Source: Natranaerofaba carboxydovora
GTDB taxonomy: Bacteria; Bacillota; Natranaerobiia; Natranaerobiales; Natranaerofabaceae
DNA: 64,000 nucleotides
Direction: 5' to 3'
NCBI RefSeq assembly: GCF_022539405.1
Contig: NZ_CP054394.1
Coordinates: 1,304,501-1,368,500, forward strand
Shown: positions 18,637 to 26,993 of the stretch, one piece after another
Position numbering within the stretch: position 1 is the stretch's first letter
Layout: each line of letters opens with the position of its first letter
Position numbers and translations under genes: made by a program
The notes under the pieces: model-generated
The model's input: only the letters and a program-made list of their open reading frames with translations
What the model was told of the DNA's origin: nothing
Databases searched by the model: none

Positions 18637-19113
18637 GACTGTTTGTAAAAATAGCTTTAGTCTCTGAAAATCTTTTGATTTTTCTTTAGTTATTATAGTA
18701 TTGCCATTTAGCTCTACTTTTTCTAAAGCAATTTGTGAAGAAAGCCATTCATATTTTTGGTACGCTTTATTTATTTCTGTAAACAAAATTTTGCCATCTC
18801 TTATTTCATAATTATTACCTAAATTATGAGGTACACCTGCACCAAAATCTTGTATTACTACCTTATTTAATTTTAACTCTTGATTATCTGTTACTTCGAA
18901 ATATTCCATCCATGGTAATTTGTCAATTGAATGTATCCAAGTAAACTTTAATTGATCCTCTAATTCTACCTCATTACTAAATAGTATTTCCCCTGTCTCA
19001 ACATTTTTAAGTATTACTTTTGTAGTATCTTTAGTATTCGATAAAACAATTGTTGTTGTAGCAAAAATTAAAACCATTATAAGGATTAGAAATTTACTTT
19101 TTATTTTATTCAT
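18622..19113 (-). CDS. DUF1850 protein of TAXI-TRAP systems (163 aa)
   Basis: DUF1850 proteins are found almost only beside TAXI-type TRAP transporters. After an N-terminal membrane segment (FLILIMVLIFATTTIVL) the protein has FTWIHSIDKLPWMEYFEV, the family's conserved HS...P-x-x-E-x-F/Y core, and DFGAGVPHN. Its role is unknown; a periplasm-facing accessory to transport is likely. The gene overlaps the binding-protein gene by 8 bases and ends the transport operon. Confidence 0.85.
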   Translation of the reverse strand: MNKIKSKFLILIMVLIFATTTIVLSNTKDTTKVILKNVETGEILFSNEVELEDQLKFTWIHSIDKLPWMEYFEVTDNQELKLNKVVIQDFGAGVPHNLGNNYEIRDGKILFTEINKAYQKYEWLSSQIALEKVELNGNTIITKEKSKDFQRLKLFLQTVKTPF

Positions 19114-20134
19114 CCTCTAGTAGTCCTTTTTCTTTAAAATATTGTTTTGCACCTGGATGAAATGGTACAACCATGTTTGAAGTTAGGTTTTCTTTAGTGA
19201 CATATTTTTCTGCTGATTCATGGCTTTGTTGTATATATTGGATATTTTCTACTATACTTTTGGTTACATTGTACACTTTATCATCTGACAAATTCTTATT
19301 TACTAACAATAGATTTTTGATAGTTGCAGTTGTAATCTCATCATGATTATTGTATGTTCCCTCGGGTATAACATTCTCTGTAAAAAAAGGATAACTTTCT
19401 TTAAGATTTTCCATTCCCTCTCCCTCAATTGGTATTATCAAAACATCATGAGAATCTATTAAATCTTTTACAGTAGGATTAGGTATACCGCTGGTAACAA
19501 AAGCAGCATCTATTTGGCCACTTCTTAAATATTCTATGGCTTCACCATAATCCAAATATTTTTCTTCAATATTATAGTAGTTCATACCATGAGCTCCTAA
19601 CACCAGTCTTGCGTTTAATTCAACCCCCGAACCAGGAGCACCAACTCCTACTTTTTTGCCTTCCAAATCTTCAAAGTTTTTAACTTCCGAATCCTCTAAA
19701 GTAAGAACTTGTACAAAATTAGGATATAATGAAGCTATACCTCTAAGGTCTCTTTTTGGCTCTTGTTCGTAGTAAGCTCCAAAGCCTTCGTATGCTTGTC
19801 TTACGGCATCCCCCATTGTAATAGACAGTTCAATTTTATCATCTAGCATTAAGTCGATATTTTCTGCTGAAGCTCCTGTAGAAAGAACGGATATATCATA
19901 ATCTAAACTTTTCTCAATAGCATCAGAAACTCCAATGCCAATTGGATAATATATACCCGATAATGGGCCGGCGGCAATTGTGATCATTTCTTCTAATTCA
20001 TAATTTCCTTGAAATTTATCTTTGATTTCTTTTTCCTTGGGGTCATCATCATCACATCCATAACCTATTGTTATCACAAGTGTTATCAATAGAGCTAATA
20101 ACATCATTAAAGTTAAATTAAAATTTTTTGCCAC
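19106..20134 (-). CDS. TAXI-family TRAP solute-binding protein (342 aa)
   Basis: Lipoprotein-like leader (LALLITLVITIGYGCDD, Cys about 28) followed by a TAXI domain: IAAGPLSGIYYPIGIGVSDA is the conserved ligand-site start (T/AAGPxxGxYYPxG), and EGKKVGVGAPGSGVELNARL is the second signature. It binds an organic acid outside the membrane and delivers it to the TRAP permease. It is a different paralogue from the duplicated 359-residue proteins nearby, so this cluster holds at least two binding-protein types for one permease. A hairpin terminator precedes it, so it may be transcribed at a lower level than the permease. Confidence 0.9.
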   Translation of the reverse strand: MAKNFNLTLMMLLALLITLVITIGYGCDDDDPKEKEIKDKFQGNYELEEMITIAAGPLSGIYYPIGIGVSDAIEKSLDYDISVLSTGASAENIDLMLDDKIELSITMGDAVRQAYEGFGAYYEQEPKRDLRGIASLYPNFVQVLTLEDSEVKNFEDLEGKKVGVGAPGSGVELNARLVLGAHGMNYYNIEEKYLDYGEAIEYLRSGQIDAAFVTSGIPNPTVKDLIDSHDVLIIPIEGEGMENLKESYPFFTENVIPEGTYNNHDEITTATIKNLLLVNKNLSDDKVYNVTKSIVENIQYIQQSHESAEKYVTKENLTSNMVVPFHPGAKQYFKEKGLLEDE

Positions 20135-20177
20135 CTTTATTCCCTCCCGCTATAACCTATATTGAATATTATTTAAT

Positions 20178-20217
20178 TAAAAAAAGAACCATACCCTTAT
20201 ATTAGATATGGTTCTCT
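20178..20217 (-). terminator. Terminator/attenuator between permease and binding protein
   Basis: On the minus strand AGAACCATA and TATGGTTCT form a 9-bp stem followed by TTTTTTT, 24 bases past the permease stop and before the downstream TAXI gene. It could partially uncouple the two. Confidence 0.75.
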
Positions 20218-20238
20218 TTAATATGCTTTTTCTCCTCT

Positions 20239-21915
20239 TTATGAGACTTCGATTTCTTCTCTTTCTTCTCTGATATTAGCTATTCTTTCGATTTCACCCT
20301 TATTTACCTGCATTAATCCATATATTACGAATCCTATTATTGGCACAGCAGTAATAGTTCCGATCAATATACTTGGGTGGAATAAAGTTAGCAAAGCAAG
20401 GACTAACAATAATAGTTTTATAGCAATATCAGGCTTTTTATCTTTGTGAAAATGACAGTGCATTGAGAAAACAATTCCTAAAGTTCCCATTAGTACTACA
20501 AAGAAACCATAAATCTGCTGTGTTCCAATCTCAACAACAAGTTCTGGTCTAGTAAAGATTGCAAATATAAGGATTATCAAAGGAATACATGATTCTAGTG
20601 ATCTCAATATAGTCTTAGTATAATCGGATTCTGCAATTTTGGCAGTTACGGCTGCCGTAAGGGATGTAGGTGGTGACAAATGTCCAAAAACACCCATAAA
20701 GAAAGCAAAGAAATGTATCACCCAATTCTCTATCCCTAGTTGTAACATAGTTGGTGCAATTGCAAGAACTACAATAATATATACAGGAGCCGGGGGTAGT
20801 CCCATCCCCATTAGATAACCGAATAAAAAAGCAATCAATACAACTGCTACTATGTGAAATGATGCTGCCTGTACCAATAAAGTTCCTATTTTTGTTGGAA
20901 TACCTGTAATTGTAAATATACCTGTTAATATACCAAGCAGTGACAGCAAAATAACCACATCTGAAACAATCGTTGCAAACGTATCTAACGAACGCACATA
21001 TGGAGCAGTGACTTCTTTAAAAGTTTGTTTAGAAAATACTTGCTTTTCCTGTTCCTTCTTCTCCTTTATATATTTTGATATAAAGAAGATTGACAAGAAT
21101 ATGATAAGCCCTGTAAAAACTCTCAAAGCAGACATCATAGCACTCATTCTAAAATACCCAAGTAAAACGATTAAAACACTAATAACTCCAGCAAAAGCTA
21201 ATAAGTTTACTTTATCATAAAAGTTGATTTTTGTTACCTCTAAGTTAACAGCTTGGGTTTGATACTTAGCAGTCAAAAGATAAACTGAAGCTGCAACACC
21301 AAAAAAGTATACAAAAGCGGGTCCAAAGCCTCGAGCTACAACATCGAAATAACCAACTCCCAAAAATTCAACCATCAAAAATGCTGTCACGCCCATTACC
21401 GGTGGCATCAATTGCCCTCCAAGGGATGAAGCAGTCTCTATAGCAGCAGCATTTTCACTAGGAAAGCCAGCTTTTTTTAGAGCAGGTATAGTAGCTGCCC
21501 CTGTAGTTGCCGCATTAGCAGGTCCACTACCGCTTACAGTAGCTACTGCAAAGGAACCTATAACTGCAGCTTGAGGTAGGGCAAAACTTGATTTTTTCGC
21601 CAACCTCTGAGCAAATTTCAAAATTGAATCAATACAGCCAAAACCTCTTAGAACCGCTAAAACCAAGAAAAAAGCACCTATCAAGGTAAGGCCTAGCTGA
21701 GTAAGGTCAGAATAAACTCCTGTGCTCATCTCAACACCCATAGAAGTTATTATCCTGTACCAACTAAGACCAGGGTGGCTAAACATTCCTGGAACAATAT
21801 ATCCATAGACTGCATAAAGAATTAAAACTATATTTAAGACAAAGATAGGAAAAAATTTTCTTCTTGCATATTCTAATACTAATAAAATAGTTGTAAGACT
21901 TGCAAATATGTCCAT
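20239..21915 (-). CDS. TRAP transporter fused permease, main (DctM-like) part
   Basis: 558 residues with about 12 to 14 hydrophobic segments. Signatures include VSGSGPANAATTGAATIPAL, AIETASSLGGQLMPPVMG and FGYLMGMGLPPAPVYI, all typical of TAXI fused permeases that combine DctQ and DctM. The frame extends upstream of this ATG through KAQLVLAILYISLSIFSSLY and meets the shorter upstream gene at an A_AAA_AAG heptamer, so the true protein is probably one chain of about 670 residues made by a -1 shift or carried by an unbroken ancestral gene. Na+ or H+-driven import of an organic acid, with the TAXI proteins as partners, is expected. Confidence 0.9.
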   Translation of the reverse strand: MDIFASLTTILLVLEYARRKFFPIFVLNIVLILYAVYGYIVPGMFSHPGLSWYRIITSMGVEMSTGVYSDLTQLGLTLIGAFFLVLAVLRGFGCIDSILKFAQRLAKKSSFALPQAAVIGSFAVATVSGSGPANAATTGAATIPALKKAGFPSENAAAIETASSLGGQLMPPVMGVTAFLMVEFLGVGYFDVVARGFGPAFVYFFGVAASVYLLTAKYQTQAVNLEVTKINFYDKVNLLAFAGVISVLIVLLGYFRMSAMMSALRVFTGLIIFLSIFFISKYIKEKKEQEKQVFSKQTFKEVTAPYVRSLDTFATIVSDVVILLSLLGILTGIFTITGIPTKIGTLLVQAASFHIVAVVLIAFLFGYLMGMGLPPAPVYIIVVLAIAPTMLQLGIENWVIHFFAFFMGVFGHLSPPTSLTAAVTAKIAESDYTKTILRSLESCIPLIILIFAIFTRPELVVEIGTQQIYGFFVVLMGTLGIVFSMHCHFHKDKKPDIAIKLLLLVLALLTLFHPSILIGTITAVPIIGFVIYGLMQVNKGEIERIANIREEREEIEVS

Positions 21916-22016
21916 ATTCGACCATCTACCTAATCTTTCAAATCGAATTGCTTCAAATTGCGATGTTAAATATAGTGATGAGAATATTGACAGTGAAATA
22001 TATAATATTGCTAAAA

Positions 22017-22247
22017 CTAGTTGTGCTTTGTCTGGTAGGCTGGGATAGAACTCTTTTTTCTAATTGAGTCAAGAGTTGCCAAGATATAAGCCACTGGTAG
22101 CAAACTTACTGCTAAAAGAGTAGGACCTCCTGCGCCAGTTTGGTAGTAGCCAACTACTATTACAAAATATATCGCTGCAAATATTAATAATAATGGGTTG
22201 GCTAATATTACCATTTTATCTTGTAAACTCTTATTTTCACCAGTCAA
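22017..22247 (-). CDS. TRAP fused permease, N-terminal piece (76 aa)
   Basis: The first 60 residues contain two membrane helices (NPLLLIFAAIYFVIVVGYYQ and TLLAVSLLPVAYILAT) that belong to the small-subunit-like N terminus of TAXI fused permeases. After DSIRKK the zero frame reads 10 unrelated residues to a stop. A -1 shift on AAAAAAG gives EFYPSLPDKAQLVL and joins the long permease frame seamlessly. It follows the TAXI binding-protein gene by 55 bases. Confidence 0.7.
   Translation of the reverse strand: MTGENKSLQDKMVILANPLLLIFAAIYFVIVVGYYQTGAGGPTLLAVSLLPVAYILATLDSIRKKSSIPAYQTKHN
22053..22059 (-). promoter_or_regulatory. A_AAA_AAG slippery heptamer at the permease frame break
   Basis: In the zero frame the codons are AGA AAA AAG, so the six A plus G form A_AAA_AAG in the phase required for -1 slippage. 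Slipping there continues GAG TTC TAT into the downstream frame. An inverted repeat AACTCTT/AAGAGTT spans the site. A one-base insertion in the A-run explains it equally well. Confidence 0.5.
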
Positions 22248-22302
22248 ATATGTTTCCCCCTTTACTTAATATATTTGTCAGCAGAACTTGTAACGAATTT
22301 GA

Positions 22303-23382
22303 CTACTCAGCAACACTGTCGTCCCAATCTGAGTTCCAAGCATCATGGTCTTCCAAGAACATTTGTAAACCTGGATGAATATCTACATGGTCAACTGAAG
22401 ATTCAATGCCTCTTACCTGAATCTCTACCATATCTTCGTTAATCTGGGCAAATGACTCGTCTTGCTGTGCAAGTTCATCAGAATATTCATGGATTACATT
22501 TAACATTTCATAGACATCTTCCGCCGCAACCTCAGGTCCCATATGAAAACCGTAGAAGAAAGGAATCCTTTTTACAGTATCCACATCCATGTCGGATTCA
22601 AACACATCTGCATCAATCTCTACAATTTCATATCCAGCTTCATTTAATATTTCTATCTCTTCATCACTAGGGTTTAAAACTTGAATATCAGTTGCTAGCT
22701 CTGCCTCCAAAAGCCATCCCGGCACAGTACTTTCACTTGAAGTATAAGCATTGATACCAGCAATGTGACCTGCATCCAAAGAAGATGCAACCATATCTAA
22801 GTCAATTTCGTTATATTCGTAGTCCATTTCAAGAGCATCCTGTAGAGGTATTCTAAGTGCTGCTCTTACATCCCAAGCAGCCGGACCGGTAAATAAAACT
22901 TCTCCCTCTAGATCTCTCCATTCATCATAATCATCATAATCATTACCATGTACTGCAAGACCTACTTCCAAAGTATATCCCCAAAATGTTTGAACTAGCT
23001 CTCTCTCTGCGCCTTCATAATCAAAGTCTTCAAATCGATCACGTTCTTCGCCGTACTCTAAGAATGCAACATCTGCGCCATAAAAACCATCCATTTCACC
23101 TTCTGCATACTGACTCATACTGTATACAGCGCCTGGTGTTGGCAGTACAGTATAGTTGTAACCATCCATCTCCCTATTCAAGATTGTAGTTAACGCTGTT
23201 AGTGCTGCATGCCCGGTTGATCCAGTGTCAGAGGTTCCCCATCTAAATTCCGTAGGTGATGCTCCATCTCCATCTTCATCTACATCTCCATTTCCTCCAC
23301 ATCCTACCAACGCTACTACACTACCGATAAGAACAATAGACATTAATAAGGCTAACATTTTAAATTTTTTGAACTTTTCCAT
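22303..23382 (-). CDS. TAXI-family TRAP solute-binding lipoprotein, copy 1
   Basis: Start ATG at 23382, chosen because AAGGGGG lies 8 bases upstream and an upstream ATG at 23427 would lie at the very start of the predicted sigma-54 transcript. The leader FKMLALLMSIVLIGSVVALV ends in the lipobox VGC. The mature protein is very acidic and starts its TAXI domain at FRWGTSDTGSTGHAALTALT; Trp and Ser/Gly replace the usual AAG. It is 359 residues long and identical in sequence to the protein at 28491. It should be tethered outside the membrane and feed the permease directly downstream. Unusual residues at the ligand entry, compared with the paralogue at 19106, suggest a different substrate. Confidence 0.88.
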   Translation of the reverse strand: MEKFKKFKMLALLMSIVLIGSVVALVGCGGNGDVDEDGDGASPTEFRWGTSDTGSTGHAALTALTTILNREMDGYNYTVLPTPGAVYSMSQYAEGEMDGFYGADVAFLEYGEERDRFEDFDYEGAERELVQTFWGYTLEVGLAVHGNDYDDYDEWRDLEGEVLFTGPAAWDVRAALRIPLQDALEMDYEYNEIDLDMVASSLDAGHIAGINAYTSSESTVPGWLLEAELATDIQVLNPSDEEIEILNEAGYEIVEIDADVFESDMDVDTVKRIPFFYGFHMGPEVAAEDVYEMLNVIHEYSDELAQQDESFAQINEDMVEIQVRGIESSVDHVDIHPGLQMFLEDHDAWNSDWDDSVAE

Positions 23383-23443
23383 TAAATGTACCCCCTTTTT
23401 AAAATTATAAATCATATAATTTTTCAATCTATTTATATAATTC

Positions 23444-23458
23444 GCAAATATCGTGCCA
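23444..23458 (-). promoter_or_regulatory. Sigma-54 (-24/-12) promoter of TAXI copy 1
   Basis: The minus strand reads TGGCACGATATTTGC, an exact match to TGGCACG-N4-TTGC. Transcription should start near 23432, about 50 bases before the ATG. An imperfect inverted repeat (TAAGG-GTATAA-CCTTA) lies about 30 bases upstream and could bind the activator. Confidence 0.85.
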
Positions 23459-23516
23459 AGTTTCTTATTTAAATAGATAAGGGTATAACCTTAAAAGTTG
23501 GAGCTATATAAACTAA

Positions 23517-23561
23517 AAAAAGGGGAAGTAAATTCCGATGCGGAAGTTACTTCCCCTTTTT
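23517..23561. terminator. Bidirectional terminator after sucD
   Basis: AAAAAGGGGAAGTAA and TTACTTCCCCTTTTT form a 15-bp stem, with ATTCC/GGAAG extending it, ten bases after the sucD stop. It separates the kor-suc operon from the TAXI-permease operon. Confidence 0.85.
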
Positions 23562-23570
23562 GAACATTGG

Positions 23571-24446
23571 TTATTTAATGCTTAAATCCTTTTTTAACAT
23601 ATCAACTAACTGCCACGGCATTTGGGCTACTTGAACTCCAGCTTCTTCAAGAGAAGTCACTTTAGATTCAAATGTACCTCTATTACCTTCAATAATTGCT
23701 CCTGCGTGCCCCATTCGCTTACCTGCCGGAGCACTTTTTCCTGCTATATATGCAAATACAGGTTTAGTCATTTCTTCTTTGATATATTTTGCCGCTGCTT
23801 CTTCTCTTGAGCCGCCAATTTCACCTATCATAACAATTGCTCTGGTATTTGGCTCTTCTTCAAATAGTTCAAGCATATCGGTGAAATCACATCCGACTAC
23901 TCTATCTCCACCAAGTCCAACAACTGTACTTTGACCTATCCCGTTTAGTGTCATATCCCCTACTATCTGATAGCTAAGGGTCCCACTTCTTGCAACTACT
24001 CCTACTTCACCTGGTTTGTAATAACGGTTAGGCATAATGCCTACTTTGCACTGCCCTGGTGTGATAACCCCAAAGGTATTAGGACCAACTATTGTAGAGC
24101 CTCTTTCCCTGGCAAAAGCCATTATCTCCATTGCGTCCTGAACTGGGATATGCTCGGATATCAATACAACAAGTTCAATTCCAGCATCTATCGCTTCAAA
24201 GGCTGCGTCTTTACAGAAAGGGGCAGGAACAAATATAATCGAAGCATTGCATGCTGTTTCCTGTCTAGCTTTTGCTACTGTATTGAAAACAGGAACGCCT
24301 TCTACTTCTTTTCCTCCTTTACCAGGAGAAACTCCAGCTACGATTTTGGTGCCATAGTCTTTCATTTGGCCTCGGTGAAAGCTGCCCTGATGGCCTGTAA
24401 TTCCCTGTATACATAGCCTTGTGTCTGCATTAACCAATATTGCCAT
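23571..24446 (-). CDS. sucD: Succinyl-CoA synthetase alpha subunit
   Basis: 291 residues, the normal alpha-subunit length. CoA-binding N terminus (CIQGITGHQGSFH), then VGPNTFGVITPGQCKVGIMP, and the phosphohistidine loop KRMGHAGAII with His near 245. With SucC it makes ATP (or GTP) from succinyl-CoA. It overlaps sucC by 17 bases. Placement after the 2-oxoacid:ferredoxin oxidoreductase genes means the succinyl-CoA made there is converted to succinate with substrate-level phosphorylation. A related acyl-CoA synthetase specificity cannot be excluded. Confidence 0.93.
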   Translation of the reverse strand: MAILVNADTRLCIQGITGHQGSFHRGQMKDYGTKIVAGVSPGKGGKEVEGVPVFNTVAKARQETACNASIIFVPAPFCKDAAFEAIDAGIELVVLISEHIPVQDAMEIMAFARERGSTIVGPNTFGVITPGQCKVGIMPNRYYKPGEVGVVARSGTLSYQIVGDMTLNGIGQSTVVGLGGDRVVGCDFTDMLELFEEEPNTRAIVMIGEIGGSREEAAAKYIKEEMTKPVFAYIAGKSAPAGKRMGHAGAIIEGNRGTFESKVTSLEEAGVQVAQMPWQLVDMLKKDLSIK

Positions 24447-25566
24447 CTACATCAGCCCCTTCCTTTGCAAGCTCAACTACTTTTTTGGCCGCTTCATCCA
24501 TCATCCTATAAGCAGTTATTCCGTTATCTTTTAGCATTTGAACCCCTTTTTCATCGTTTGTACCCATCAATCTAATCACAAGTGGAACAGGGATTCCCGT
24601 CTCATTTTTGACCTGTATTAGTGCGCTTGCTACATCATCACACCTGGTTATTCCACCAAAGATATTGATTAACACTGCATTAGGGTTAGTGGATAGAAGT
24701 ACTTCTAAGGCCTGCTTGGTTAGTTCTACACTTGCTCCACCACCAGCATCCAAAAAGTTTGCTGCACTACCGCCAAAGTAACTGATTACATCCAAGGTGG
24801 TCATAGCCATACCTGCTCCATTAGCCATAATTGCTATGTCACCATCTAGTTCAACAAAGGAAAGCCCCATCTCTTCTACTTTCTTTTCAAGTTCTGTTTT
24901 GTCGCTTATCTTTGGCAGGTCTTTATGGCGAAATAGCGCATCCTCATCAATGTTTATCTTCGCATCTGCCGCAACGACTTTTTCTCCGGAAACAACTAGT
25001 GGATTTATCTCAACTAGTTCAGCATCATAATTTTTAAATAGGTCATAAATTTTCTTCATAATCTTTGTAACCTGTTTACTAACAATTTGGTCTAGCTCTA
25101 ATTCGTCTAATATTTCTCTTGAAACATAGGGGTCTACCCCCCATTTTGGGTCCACATATCTTTTTACTATTTTGTCTTCAGGAACTTCTTCTATATCCAC
25201 GCCACCTTCTTTTGATGCTATAACAACAGGCTTTTTATTAACTGGATCTATTGCTATGCTTAGATATAGTTCCTGGTCAATTCGTATTTTTTCTTCTATT
25301 AAGATAGTGTCTACTTTATAACCTTTGATTTTCATATCAAGAAGTTCTTCGGCAGCTTCAGATACTTCTTCTGGCTTTTCGGCGAATTTTATGCCTCCAG
25401 CCTTACCTCGTCCTCCTGATAAAACCTGACTTTTGATTGCAACAGGCGTGTCCATTTCTTCTGTCTTTTGTTTTGCTTCACTTGTGGAGCCTGCCACCTC
25501 TCCTCTTGGTACAGGGATTCCATTTTTACCTAGTAATTCTTTGGCCATGTATTCGTAAAGTTTCAT
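24430..25566 (-). CDS. sucC: Succinyl-CoA synthetase beta subunit
   Basis: 378 residues. N-terminal ATP-grasp (MKLYEYMAKELLGKNGIPVP, VAIKSQVLSGGRGKAGGIKF) and C-terminal ligase domain with DAGGGASVELTKQALEVL and INIFGGITRCDDVA, the classical SucC signatures. Forms the nucleotide-binding half of the enzyme with SucD. It starts 56 bases after korC and overlaps sucD, so it is part of the korDABC-sucCD operon. Confidence 0.93.
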   Translation of the reverse strand: MKLYEYMAKELLGKNGIPVPRGEVAGSTSEAKQKTEEMDTPVAIKSQVLSGGRGKAGGIKFAEKPEEVSEAAEELLDMKIKGYKVDTILIEEKIRIDQELYLSIAIDPVNKKPVVIASKEGGVDIEEVPEDKIVKRYVDPKWGVDPYVSREILDELELDQIVSKQVTKIMKKIYDLFKNYDAELVEINPLVVSGEKVVAADAKINIDEDALFRHKDLPKISDKTELEKKVEEMGLSFVELDGDIAIMANGAGMAMTTLDVISYFGGSAANFLDAGGGASVELTKQALEVLLSTNPNAVLINIFGGITRCDDVASALIQVKNETGIPVPLVIRLMGTNDEKGVQMLKDNGITAYRMMDEAAKKVVELAKEGADVDGNIG

Positions 25567-25622
25567 TAATCTTCCCCCTTGTAAAACTCATAGTGCTTAA
25601 CAAACTAAAATCTAATTCTCTT

Positions 25623-26162
25623 TTATTGATTCTTTTCCCCAAGCTCGTACCCACTCTCAAAAGCTTTGCAGTTAAGATCTTCAGTACCGGGAGGCACATT
25701 TTCTTTTATCGCTTCCTTAGTAGCATCAGGAGATGTCACATCACTGCACGCCACAATGGCGCCAAGAGCTACCATGTTAGCTACTATAGGTTTAAGTTTT
25801 TCTTTAGCAGTACTTAATATAGGAACGCTGTACAAGTTCTTTACTTTTGAATCTACCCCGTCACAGTCCACACTGTCGTCAACTATAACCATTCCATCTT
25901 CCTTAATGTCAGTTATATATTTGTTTAGAGCCTCTTCTGTTAGAGCTAATAAAAAATCCGGCTCTGTTACTTTTGGATAATCAATTCTCTCATCACTTAT
26001 CAATACTTCTGATTTACTAGCTCCGCCTCTGGCCTCAGGGCCATAGCTTTGGGTCTGAACTACGTTCTTACCTTCTTTAGTTGCTGCTGCTCCCAAAATT
26101 ATCCCGGCAAGAATTAGACCCTGACCACCTGATCCACTAAGTCTCATTTCAAATTTTTTCAT
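25623..26162 (-). CDS. korC: 2-oxoacid:ferredoxin oxidoreductase gamma subunit
   Basis: 179 residues with the gamma-family start MRLSGSGGQGLILAGIILGA and QTQSYGPEARGGASKSEVLI. Overlaps korB by 4 bases. In this enzyme class the gamma subunit completes the alpha-beta-gamma-delta complex that oxidises a 2-oxoacid with CoA and reduces ferredoxin. Together with sucCD downstream, 2-oxoglutarate is the likely substrate. Confidence 0.92.
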   Translation of the reverse strand: MKKFEMRLSGSGGQGLILAGIILGAAATKEGKNVVQTQSYGPEARGGASKSEVLISDERIDYPKVTEPDFLLALTEEALNKYITDIKEDGMVIVDDSVDCDGVDSKVKNLYSVPILSTAKEKLKPIVANMVALGAIVACSDVTSPDATKEAIKENVPPGTEDLNCKAFESGYELGEKNQ

Positions 26163-26992
26163 CCTGTTGTCCCCTCCTTCTTACTGACCTTTTCGATAAC
26201 TTTTTCGTATTCTTCTACGTATTCAGGTCTATCTGCAACTTTGTGAAGCTCTCCGATCATTATCTTCTCTTGTTGTTCTTCTGGTGATAGCTTCTCGGCA
26301 GCCTTCTTTTTGATAGTTACATCCTTTTGCCACTGTAACATGTCTACTGCTGTCTTTAGGTTATTCCTTCTACCATAATAAGTAGGACATTGGCTAATAC
26401 CTTCAACAAAAGAAAATCCTTTGTGATCTAAAGCAGAAGTTATCAAAGTGGTTAGCTGTTTTGCATGATAGGTTGCACCACGTCCAACGTAAGATGCTCC
26501 AGAAGAAATCATAAGATCACATAAATCAAATGCCTGGTCAACATTTCCGTATGGAGCAGTTGTACCATAGGCACCCTTTGGTGTAAGGGGTGAGTACTGG
26601 CCGCTGGTCATGCCATATATGTTGTTATTAAATACAACTGTTGTTATATCTATATTCCTTCTAGCTGCATGGATCAGGTGGTTACCTCCAATTGCTGCAC
26701 TGTCACCATCACCTGAGAGTACAATTACATTTAAGTCAGGGTTACCTAACTTAACACCTGTGGCAAATGCCATTGCCCTACCATGGGTAGTGTGAAGAGT
26801 ATTAAAGTTTAGATAACCTGTTGCTCTAGAAGAACAACCTATTCCAGATACTACTACAGTCTTTTCCTGATCTAAGCCCACTTCATCTATAGCTCTTATC
26901 AGACTATTCAATATTATCCCATGCCCGCATCCGGGGCACCATATATGAGGTAATTTATTAAGACGCAAGTATTTTCTCAAATGAACTGCCAT
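26159..26992 (-). CDS. korB: 2-oxoacid:ferredoxin oxidoreductase beta subunit
   Basis: 277 residues. Thiamine-diphosphate site: WCPGCGHG, SGIGCSSRATGYLNFNTLHT and GDGDSAAIGGNHLIHAARRN, then NNNIYGMTSGQ. This catalyses decarboxylation of the 2-oxoacid. It lacks the cysteine-rich tail of some pyruvate enzymes. One base separates it from korA. Confidence 0.93.
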   Translation of the reverse strand: MAVHLRKYLRLNKLPHIWCPGCGHGIILNSLIRAIDEVGLDQEKTVVVSGIGCSSRATGYLNFNTLHTTHGRAMAFATGVKLGNPDLNVIVLSGDGDSAAIGGNHLIHAARRNIDITTVVFNNNIYGMTSGQYSPLTPKGAYGTTAPYGNVDQAFDLCDLMISSGASYVGRGATYHAKQLTTLITSALDHKGFSFVEGISQCPTYYGRRNNLKTAVDMLQWQKDVTIKKKAAEKLSPEEQQEKIMIGELHKVADRPEYVEEYEKVIEKVSKKEGTTG

Positions 26993-26993
26993 T

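Larger units (their letters stand above)
22304..23561. repeat. 1258-bp direct repeat, copy 1
   Basis: Covers the TAXI gene, its sigma-54 promoter and the upstream hairpin terminator. It matches 28492-29749 without gaps; I found only two differences, at 22531 (synonymous) and 23511. Both junctions are sharp. Confidence 0.95.

Noticed and set aside
22452-23410. His/Leu/Pro-rich plus-strand frames within the TAXI genes (also in copy 2)
   Set aside because: Antisense shadows of acidic Asp/Glu codons; no ribosome sites.
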